Positions 13,474-64,000 of a stretch of 64,000 nucleotides of DNA are shown piece by piece (position 1 is the stretch's first letter; each line of letters opens with the position of its first letter). The notes under the pieces are model-generated. The model had not been told where the DNA came from. It ran no database searches and saw nothing but the letters and a program-made list of their open reading frames with translations. Where the stretch lies: assembly GCA_947359465.1 (NCBI GenBank), contig OX375879.1, positions 89,317,578 to 89,381,577 on the forward strand, in the 5' to 3' direction. This DNA is from Metellina segmentata. Taxonomy: Eukaryota > Arthropoda > Arachnida > Araneae > Tetragnathidae. The position numbers were made by a program, and so were the translations under genes.

Positions 13474-13554
13474 GTTGAAAATCATAGCAGAGGCTAAGAG
13501 TAAAAAAAAGATGACTTGACATCATTTATTACATTTAAAGAAATAATTGCAACC
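13474..13554 (+). other. Probable 5' UTR part of PHTF first coding exon
   Basis: A TTTATTAG acceptor-like site ends at 13473 after a T-rich stretch, and 81 nt of non-coding sequence precede the ATG at 13555. This suggests that at least one untranslated exon lies further upstream; I could not locate it or the promoter. The leader holds a two-codon upstream ORF (ATG at 13511, stop TGA at 13517-13519). A second possible acceptor ends at 13490 (CATAGCAG). Confidence 0.45.
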
Positions 13555-54595
<41,041 letters not shown>

Positions 54596-57500
54596 ATCAC
54601 ATTTATTTTTATTATAATTATTGTTGTTGTTCTTTTAGAAGTTATTTGCCTTAAATGGTTGTTAAATATCTCATTTTTATTCGTCATGGTTAAGTTGTTT
54701 CCTTTACTTAATATTTTTGGTTTGTTAAAAAACAATGTTATTGATGCAGTGAACTATATGTGATATGAATTTTGGAACTATCTGAGGTATAAAACTTAAC
54801 AAGATGGTTGGTGGATTTATACATTGCTATATTGTAAACATTTTTAAATATGTAACGAAAGAAGCAAATGCAAGGCATTTGACTTTTCTTCATTCGCCAT
54901 TTAAATATGTAGTGAAATCATGTCCCTGTCACCCATCAAATTAATATATATGAATGATTTTACATTCAAATTGTGTGCATACTATAATTTTATAGAAACT
55001 AATTTTTTAAATATTTATATTTTTGTATTGTCTTAAATATAATTTATTTGTAATTCTATTTTTGCCATATTTTATTTTTAAAATTGTCTATATGTGCATC
55101 ATAAGTAGGACAATTTAATCAGTACTACAGTTCAAATATGGAAAGACTTAGTGCAGTAATGCATGCAATCACTATGAAAACTAAGTGCTGTCAACCTTTG
55201 AAGTATTATAATGAATTTGTAATAATTGAGGGAGACAAAGTATTTGAATGAAAAAAAAACAATTCTATGTACTACATACATTGCCAACATTTTAGAATAT
55301 CTTTATTTTTAATTGTTGATAGATATTTTGAAATTTGTCATTTCTAAGTATTTTGATACATTTAAGAGTCATCGAAAAATTGTTTTCTGCCTAGTCATTT
55401 ATTCAGTTAGGTAGCATTTTAATTTTATTGCAAATTTGTGTTGCTTTTTCTGATGTTTACAAGTTTTGTCTTAGTGTATTACCTCAATTACTGTTGTATT
55501 GCTCAATATAGATTGCTTTATATGCAACCTACAATAGGGATAGTCCTATAGCATATCACTATTTGCTCACTATCAAATTCATGTATTATTTATGTCAGTT
55601 TAATGGTACTAATGTGTTGTTCATGGAGAAAATGCCATGTTTTAAAATCAGCTTCATCTTGGTAGATTGATCATTGTGTATAATTTACATATGTCCTAAA
55701 TATTATGATTTTTCTTGTGCTTTTTTGAATTAATTAAAATCCATATCAACTAAAAATTTTAAAGTATTTTAAAATGAGCTTAAACAAAGTTATAAAAAAA
55801 TCAGCTTTGAAAATTTCTTCAGAAAATTGTTCAATGGTTTAGCCTAAGCAACTTTTGATCTTAGTGCTATTAAACCCAAATCAACCAAACGGTTCAGTCT
55901 AAGGCTTTGTAATTTGCCATCCATTGTCCCTGTGTAAGTTTTGCTACCCTTATTATAGAGTTTAAAATCTACGGCTTTAGCTTTTGATTCAAAAGTAAAA
56001 TTCCTATATTACGGAAATTCTTATTTTAGATATCTTGCTCACCTTTAAAAGTGAATTCAGAAATTGAATGCTTTGTTTTTCAACTGTGATAAAAAACAAT
56101 TTTATATATAAAAGTGTATAAAGGAAAAGTATTAATATAAATTGTGTAATACAAGTATATTAATGAAATTTAGCTATATTAAAAAAGAATGCAAATAAAA
56201 TAGGAATAAGGTAGGTACTAGCTTAATGTATAGGTGGTCAAAATTATTGAGAACATTTTAGTGACAGCCAAAACAAACTCAAAGAATTCATCCACCAGTA
56301 TTTTACAAAAATATAAGTAAAAGCAAATTTTTTTTATATAAGGACAAACTTATAATGCTTTATGTGACCTATTGCAATGCATGGACATTGAAGTTTTGCC
56401 ATGAAACTCTTCAATGTAAATTAATATTATTTGCAATACAATTGTCTAATGAGACTGAAACTGTTTGTTAAACAGTATTTTACAATCCAGGACAAAAACA
56501 AAGGTTTTTTTTATACATATAAAGACAAAGTTACAATCAAAAACAGAAATCCAGGAGTTTTTAGCTGTATCAGGAAATCAGTAGCTAAGGAAATGGTCCT
56601 GCAGCTAATCCTTAGGTTTGGAAATTGTGCTTCCAGATAGCTCATGGCTACAAATCTACAGTTCAAAGTAAATCATAGTTATGATGTACCATACAGATAA
56701 AACTAAACATTCAGTGTTCTAACCATACGTGCATATATTGCTTTTTGCATGCCCAAATACATTAATGTCCATATCTTCATCCAGTCAAAGCACATTCTAC
56801 GTTGACTTTGAAGCTGTATCATGTTGATCATGGCTATCACAAGGACTTCTTTATCATCTAATGGAAGAATTGTGGCTGTTAAATATCTCTAAACTTGAAA
56901 AACTGATTTTACTTACTACCTGATGTCAGTCAATTGCCAAACATCTACAGTTATTTGAGTCTAGTTAGCACTGTGCTTCATTCATTTTACCAGTACCCTT
57001 AAATTACCAAGTCTTAACCAGATGGATTAAATTTATATTCTAAGAAATGTTCGATTCCTGGCTGCCAACTTTGAAAAACCGTTGATTATTTATGTTTAAG
57101 GTATTTGGATTAGATCATGGATTGTTACTCTTCATTACTCAAATGTACTCAATAGTTTTATGATCACTTTGTATTAAATTAAATTGATATATGAAGACTA
57201 TTCACACAAAATTTTGATACAATTTTAAAATACGATTTCAGATTCAGGCATTACATAATATTGAATATTATGAAGTTATTTAAAAAAGTAAAAGGTTGCA
57301 GTCTGGTTAAAATTGTGTCCAAAACTAATTTAATCTCAATTTAATAACGTTTTTATAAGTTTCTCAACAAAATATGTTGACAATCCCATATATCATGTCA
57401 AAAAAAGTTGTAAAGCAATAAACTAATGGCTTCTCATTTGTAATTCAAACAAAAACAAATAGCTATTTGAATTCTCATAATTTGGCTACTTAACAATGAT

Positions 57501-60500
57501 TAATTGCATCTTTTTGATATCTAAAACACCTAATGATGAATTAGACAATTTATCCATATCAAGGAATGCAGTGCAATACTTAGACTTTTGAAGATAGGTG
57601 GAATGGTTGAAAGTAAAAGTAAGGTCCATTTAGGACAATTAATATTCACAGTGTCTTGTATTCCCTTTAAACTGAGAAATAATAAATAAAAGATTTATTA
57701 AGGTTTCCTGAGTTATGAAGTAAAAACTTTTTAAACATCGCTTGGAAGAATGCTTTATAGTTCACTTTCCAATCCAGCACTAAACCAAAAACTTTTTTCA
57801 GTGCATATGATATGGACACACTTGTACATTATGCATAACAAGATGTGTAAACCTTTATCTCAGATATTAAATCATTTCTATAGGCTGTACAGTTTGTGGA
57901 ACTTTCCAAGAACCCAAGTTTTGCAATGTGCTGGTAGATAACTTTTAACTGTAAAAGGAACTATTCTTTAGGGTTACCTTTTAACTGCACAGCATGAAGT
58001 TTCTTATCTATTTGATTAGATGATAAATGTGTTCCAGATGCTATTTACTTATGGTTTATTTCACATAGGATAATGTCTCTAACTAAAACTAAGTTCAAAA
58101 TGTTATAACATAGATTGTACAAAATTTGTTGTCAATGAAAAATATTTAAGTTTTTGTGCTTTTCTTCTCAATTTCATGTATTAGCAACATCTGTCTCAGC
58201 ATTTATATATCTTGCTGGTTAGGATTCACTGCAAATGTAATGGCTGTATTTGCTTATAGATTAGCAGTATTGGGTTTTAAACAATTCTAATACTAATTTC
58301 TATGATGATAGACAAGCACTTATCTGACAAATGCACATCTTGATTATCAGCCAGTCTGCAAACTACCGCATTTGCCATCTGACCATGGTTCAAAATTACG
58401 TGTTGTCTATGTATCTTTCCCTTGGGAGGGGATTGATCCAGGATTGTTATCAATAGCTGTTGTGTTGCTCCAGAACGTTTGTATCAAACGTATATGTGTT
58501 GGATTACCTATCTGCAAAAGCTACCTCTCTGAAAGTAACCCAGCAGACTTCTCAGAGGTCCACTGAGCAAAAAGATTCATTTTTCAGTTGAACAATTTCA
58601 ACACTATTACTTCAAAACTTGATACAAAAGTTAAAAATTGTAAATATTTTTTCACTTGAAAAGCTTATTTAACTTTCCTACTTCTTACCCTCAAACCATT
58701 TTGCTGCAACTATTTACGCAACGTAAAAATCATCCTCATATTTTATTAAATACTCGGATGGATATTTGAATAAATTTCGTGTAAAACTAAAATTAACAAT
58801 TGAATTCAGAATTAAATTTTTCTCATTGTTCAGATTCTGGTAAATTTTGCTTCATTGATTTTTCCATTTTGCTAATTTGTGAAAATATAAACTAGATTAC
58901 AGTGTGTATTCAACTATGAGTTAAGTATTTATGCTCAGGAAGCAGCATTTTAGTTTAAATCAGCATTTCAAATGCTGATGGTATAGCAGCTAGGACAAAT
59001 AATTGTGAGTCCCTTTAATAACATTTAGATAACAATATCTTAGAATTGTCAAATCCTTAGATATGAGTTGACTGTGAGAATTGTGCATGAAATGATTTTT
59101 TTTTTTCCTAGTGAGAACATTTTATATGGTAGATTTTTTAAAGTTCACTTAAGATAGTTGTTTCATTTCTTAGAAATCTTTGTACTTTCTCTTATCACTG
59201 AACTTAGTATTGAACAGGTTTCAAGTCATATGTTTAATTTGTCATCATACTGCAGAAATTGTCCAAACTTGTTATTAGATTGTGATATAAGTGTTTTCAA
59301 AGTAGTGAATTTTCACACATGAAAGAAAAAATTTCTGTATATGCTGTGCATATATTATAGTTGCAAAATAAATGTTTACTGTTAACTCAAGAATTGTGAC
59401 CCAAATCAATTGCATAAAAGCTAGTCTATTATATTTTTTTAAATAGGATAGGTTATGAAAGATTTTTTTGGAAGATATATCAATCAAACAAGGTGACCAA
59501 TGCCATTTTTGATCAAATTTGGTTTTTATCAAGAGTGATAACATAGAAATAATTGCAGATTGCTGAGAATAATGCAATCCTCTCATTCCCAGCAATATTT
59601 TAGGATAAACTGATTTTGTTTTCCAATCCAGTATTATATTGGCTTTTGTTGGAAACCTTATTTTCAATTTCTGTTTCACTCTTATATGTAATACAAAAAC
59701 AAACTAAGTTGTGATCATCTTATGATTAAAATCTGGACTGTTTAATTTATTGATTGGATATGAATTGATTTTATAAAAGGAAAAAACAGTATCAGTCAAC
59801 TTTGACTGTATTTTTTACTAAAAGGTATTTCGTGTAAAATTTCATAACTTAAAATGGGATCAATTTAAACCTATTCACCACATACATCAGCTTTCTATTA
59901 GAAAGTGAATTTTTATCAAGACTGAAAATAAATTCATAGTGATTTTCCTTTCTTTAACTCATTAAAAATTTTCATTGAAATATTCTTTATTTCAGTTTAC
60001 ATAATTTAAAACGCATTTAATTTGACAAATTTTTGTGTTTGAATCATTTTGTGTCTTATTTCTCGATAATATAGATTAATTAGGCTGTATGTGTTCAATT
60101 GTTTTCTTCCTAGCCATTATAGTAAATTTAAATTTGTTCATTAAAATAACATTTTTGTATACATTTTTTTGTTGCATTTTGTTTATAGTGTTGTAAATTT
60201 AGATTAGCTATTTCATCATCAAATTAAACTTGTTAAACATTTTTGTGTATGCTAACTTTTTTAAATGTGCAACATAGCTATTATTTACAAATACAGATTA
60301 TTTCCTAGAATAAATAAAAATTACAATTTAATTGTCTTTTTCCGAAGTTACTCAGTGATTAATTGTCTGAGAATCATACATATATTATCTTTTATATATT
60401 GTTTGTCATCACATAAGTAGCATCATTTTATAATAGAATGCAATGCATTTTCACATCTATCAAATATTTGGGTGGGGAGTTTTCATGACAAACAATGGAT

Positions 60501-60599
60501 ATTTGTTAGAGAATGTTTAAACTTATGAATGAATTAATCGGCTGCAATTAATCTTATGCATGGATAGACAAATTTTTAACCTTTATATACACTATCTGG
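54596..60599. other. PHTF 3' UTR and downstream flank
   Basis: The transcript end is not fixed; the first AATAAA I saw after the stop is at about 56194, others lie near 57681 and 60309. There is no further gene. A SINE fragment (GATTGATCC at 58431 followed by GTTGTGTTGCTCCAGAACG) lies at 58425-58482 on the + strand. A 134-codon minus-strand open frame at 59275-59679 has no known motif. Confidence 0.4.
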
Positions 60600-61066
60600 C
60601 CATTCATTATCAGACACCCCTTGAAAAGCACTAAAGATTATTTGTACAGGTCATACAGCTTATAAATGACATTGAACTGTGAGAATATTCTCATACTACT
60701 ACAGCGTATATGAACAAATGACGCGAACTTAGTGCTGATAAAGAGGAATGATCGTTGGAGTTCACAGGTTTGGGCATTCAGTCCGTGACATTTCCAACAA
60801 ATTTCAGATACCTTGCTCTGCAGTGAGTAATGTTATTTTGAAATGAAAGTGAGAGGGGGTTATAATATGCCAAACCAGTAAACAGACTAAATTGACAGAT
60901 CGGGACCATCGAAGCCTGAAACGTGTGTTAAAGTCTAACCACAAGGCTTCCTTGGAAATGGTGGCAGAAAATTTTAGTTCGGCTTCATTTAGTCATGCAA
61001 GTGATTGTACTGTCCGCTGGAAGATTGTGGCTCTTGGTTTTCATGGTCGAGGAACCTATTGGATAA
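60600..61066 (+). mobile_element. Tc1-like fragment D, cut by a Helitron
   Basis: The left end CACTATCTGGCCATTCATTA follows TA (60598-60599). It then reads on the + strand MIVGVHRFGHSVRDISNKFQ and LTDRDHRSLKRVLKSNHKAS, GFHGRGTYW, the N-terminal third of a Tc1 transposase, and stops at 61066, where Helitron sequence begins. The right part of the element is missing. Confidence 0.8.
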
Positions 61067-61635
61067 CAGCCATCACTGCGTTGCCCGTGGTGTTGGTTTG
61101 CTTGGCCAGCCTAAATGGGAATTTGTATCCCAATTGGATAACGGGCAACGCCATGATGGCCTCATCATTGTCAAATGCAGCCAAATTCGAATTGTAAAGA
61201 AATCCAATTGCTGTGACTTCACAATCTCTTGCGCAAATATAAATATTTAATTGCCAAATTATTTATTAAAAGACAATCAAACATAAGGTATCTATCTGGT
61301 GTAAAATTTTCCACAGATTTCAAATCTTGATATTTTTACTCTATCTTTAACGATCTAGGAGATAGAAAAAAAGAACTACTCAACTCCAGTTAAAACTTTA
61401 TTTCTTTTTTTTTTTGGCTGAAATCATTCCTCTGCAAAATCAAACGGAAAAAACAACTTTAGAATCTGTCATCACTTTATGCTGTTGCCATTCTAAGGAA
61501 AACAGAAAAATTAAATTATAATAAATTAATTTTAAAATGTTCTAGATTAAATTTTAAAATTCGGGCTTCACCCAAAAATTGCAAAAAATTCGGACTACCT
61601 GTGTGCCAAACCTCATTACTGTAAGTGCCAAAGTT
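61067..61635 (-). mobile_element. Truncated Helitron
   Basis: Begins at the Helitron 3' end (CAGCCATCACTGCGTTGCCC, consensus CTAGCCACTGCG, after a host A) and continues through TTTCCACAGATTTCAAATC to CTACCTGTGTGCCAAACCTC and GTAAGTGCCA (about 61630). It then breaks off before the TCTCTA 5' end. Inserted in Tc1 fragment D. Confidence 0.65.
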
Positions 61636-62404
61636 TTAAATAAACTTGAAATTCGTTACCAATTCGTTACCAACAATTAAAAAATACCAAACAAAAAATT
61701 AATTTTTTACTCATAGGCAAACATTTAAAAAAAATCTAGTTTTTCTTCAGAAAAGTCGAATTTAGAGTAATAACTCAGAACAGCATTGGAAAATGGTCCC
61801 TTTCCTGCTTTTTTTTCTGATATATGCATGAAATCCATTTCTTCAAGCAAAGTTTTCTTAGCCAAGTTGTCTTTAACAAACCCCTTAACCCCTCAAAACT
61901 GATTTCAATATTGTTCTTTTATGGGTTATTAGTGCAGTGTGGAATTTGGCATCATTTGCCAATTTCCTACATTGAAAACAAAAGTGGTTTTAATTGGCAG
62001 GAATGCAAAAGTAATTTCAGTTATATTAAAAACGGCAAACCTTATAAAATTAGCAATACATCAAATTGATCTTGATCAGAAATATTGCTTTTCTCTCCAA
62101 ACTAAAAACACTCAAGGAACAATCGCAAGACTAAGCCTTTTGTCTGTCATCAGATTGGTATAGGTCAACAAATTTTTCTTACTTTTGATTTCAAAGCTAG
62201 CAAACGCAAGTTTAAAAAATGCAAACAAAAATAAAGCTTGAAAGGAGTAAATAAATTTGAAAACGAATTAAATAAAAAAAAACTTTTGTCTTTAGTTTAA
62301 TAAATGAATGCTTTTCTTTTATGCAGCTACATTTGACACAAAATTAAGTTAGTTATAAATCGTTCGTCAAAACCCATTATTCAAGTACTTTACTATATTT
62401 ATAA
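61636..62404. other. Gene-free stretch
   Basis: AT-rich; short open frames only; nothing recognised. Confidence 0.4.
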
Positions 62405-63072
62405 CTAGCCACTGCATGGCTAGCCCGGTGTTGCCCGTGGTGTTGGTTTGCAACACCACGGGCTACGCCGTGATGTAAGGTATTAATCTGGTGTGAAATT
62501 TTCCGCAAATTTCAAATCCGTTGAAGATATATTAAATTTAAAAATTATTTATTTTGAGAAAATCATATTTTTAGGTATCAGTCTAAAGTGAAATTTTCCG
62601 CAGATTTCAAATCTGTAGAAATTTTTAATCTATCTTTATCGATTCCGATTTTACGAAAAACAGCTTAACAATCCCTGTCAATATGTTTTTTATTTCTTGC
62701 TCCTCTCATTCGCCGAAAAGGGGACAGGTAATGTTATGTTTCTTTTTTTTTTTAACTCAAAAGGCAAAATATGCAATGTGTGTTTTTTTTTTTTTTTTTT
62801 TTTGGAAAGAGAACGTTTACGTTATGCTACAATCACTTGTGGGGAAAAAAATGGTCACATGGGCAGAAATAAATCATTTAGAGGGTTTCTTCTTTCTTCG
62901 AAACTATAAAATTCATTTAAAAATCTAGATTAAATTTTAAAATTTCGACTCAACCCAAAAATTGCAAAAAAAAAATGGACTACCTGTGTGCAAATCTCAT
63001 TGCTGTAAGTGCCATAGATCGTCAGGATTTTGCGGCCGTGAAACAGACAAACACTTCTTTTTATAATAGAGA
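62405..63072 (-). mobile_element. Non-autonomous Helitron with both ends
   Basis: Left: CTAGCCACTGCATGGCTAGC after a host A (62404), followed by a hairpin GTGGTGTTGG...CAACACCAC. Right: ends TTATAATAGAGA at 63072 before a host T (63073). In complement this is a 5' TCTCTA start and a 3' hairpin plus CTAG, inserted between A and T. 668 bp, including a 23-nt run of T at about 62781-62803. No coding capacity. Confidence 0.8.
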
Positions 63073-64000
63073 TATGTATCATTATCTTACTAGTTTTTGT
63101 AGATTCCATTTTTATTTTTGAAAATATGAACCCAATAATATTAAGGGTGTTTCCTTTTAAAACATGGATAGAAAAACCAAGGTTTATTATTTAAAAATGT
63201 TCTGTAAATTATCAATATTCTGAGGTTAGTACTTTGAAAAATGCATATAGACATACATTAAAAAGTTACAACTGAAAAATTAAGGTTTAAAAATACTCAG
63301 ATAGCCATTCGTTCTTGTAAAATTTTTAATTGAGGCAGGTTGAAAATACAAACATAAAATGTGAAATCTTGAAATTATGGTTTTTATGTTGGGCGAGATG
63401 CTGTTTTGCAAATGCAGTTGAACATATAAATACAGTTATTTAGAATATTCTTAAAATCAATGTTGATGAAAATTCTTTTGCTTCAAGATAATGTTATTTA
63501 CAAGTGAAGAATGCAGACAAATAGCAGCTTAACTTCCTTCAATTTCTCCAAGATAAATTTGCTTATCACCAGAACAAGACATGACTGAAAAAGATAATTT
63601 CTCTCTTAAATTAAATATTTCAAAACTAAACAAAATTGTTTAATATGCTTACTGTTACATAAAGCTAAAACACTTGTGAATAAAATAAGCTACAGCTTGT
63701 GAATTTACCTCTTATCAGTGCACCAACTTGGGAGATAAGGAGAGATATCTAACTAAATGCAGATGTGTGTGCATACACATATTCAGTATTTTTATTCCTA
63801 ACCCCAACATTAAAATACAGGGATTTGATCTTGGCTCTAATATTTCATATATAATTACTAATACCTTAGTTTTAATTTTTTTTATATCTAAGCTCTGAAT
63901 TTATTTTAGGCACTGTACAGAGTAAAAGGTGCTGCATATATACTATTTAAATTAAAGAAAAGCATTATTCAGAAATACCAATTTAAACATTGATGTGTAT
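63073..64000. other. Gene-free right edge
   Basis: AT-rich; no exon or element recognised. A gene starting beyond 64 kb cannot be excluded. Confidence 0.35.

Noticed and set aside
62781..62803. Poly(T) as a retrotransposon tail
   Set aside because: It lies inside a Helitron, with no target duplication around it; simple homopolymer expansion is enough. The same holds for the 25-nt T run at 34591.

Overview
This is an AT-rich, intron-rich animal genome window. It holds one large gene that I can reconstruct from end to end, a PHTF-family gene (putative homeodomain transcription factor, an ER multi-pass membrane protein). It lies on the + strand from about 13.5 kb to 54.6 kb in 18 coding exons, 2805 nt, 934 codons plus stop, with GT/AG borders and matching phases at every junction. 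Only about 4% of the window is coding. The rest is intron and flanking DNA full of decayed transposons. The mix (Tc1 elements with 26-33 bp terminal repeats, pogo/Tigger, Helitrons, hAT-type MITEs, jockey-like LINE ORF1, Ty3/Gypsy, tRNA-derived SINEs) together with the PHTF protein fits an arthropod, perhaps an arachnid. The arachnid part is inference.

Layout. 1-13.4 kb: gene-poor 5' flank with tRNA-derived SINE pieces (3.8-4.0 and 5.5-5.65 kb), a Helitron with both ends exact (6420-6901) and a mariner relic (8.8-9.7 kb). 13.47-13.6 kb: first coding exon of PHTF. Intron 1 (8.4 kb): a tandem SINE array and a Helitron about 5.7 kb long on the minus strand, with recognisable Rep and helicase remnants and an internal fold-back of its own Rep segment, then a possible MITE. 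Intron 2 is almost entirely a pogo/Tigger element. Introns 4-7 hold minor repeats, a Helitron end and a SINE. Intron 8 has a Gypsy pol remnant abutting a Tc1, plus a second Tc1 whose transposase frame has only four stop codons. Intron 9 has a third Tc1 (minus strand) and a Tigger-like C-terminal relic. Intron 11 has a LINE ORF1 relic. Intron 16 has a GC-rich insert of about 0.95 kb with a tRNA-like promoter. Intron 17 has a hAT-type MITE that splits a tandem duplication, and a Helitron end. 54.6-64 kb: 3' UTR or intergenic DNA with a Tc1 fragment cut by a Helitron (60.6-61.6 kb) and another Helitron with both ends exact (62405-63072).

The most interesting points are an 18-nt microexon in PHTF that can be skipped without changing the frame, the large Helitron with alternating direct and inverted copies of its Rep region, a SINE family seen at several loci (one copy is a 51-bp insert between perfect 13-bp direct repeats), and the GC-rich island in intron 16. 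I saw no bacterial-type system, CRISPR array or rRNA gene.
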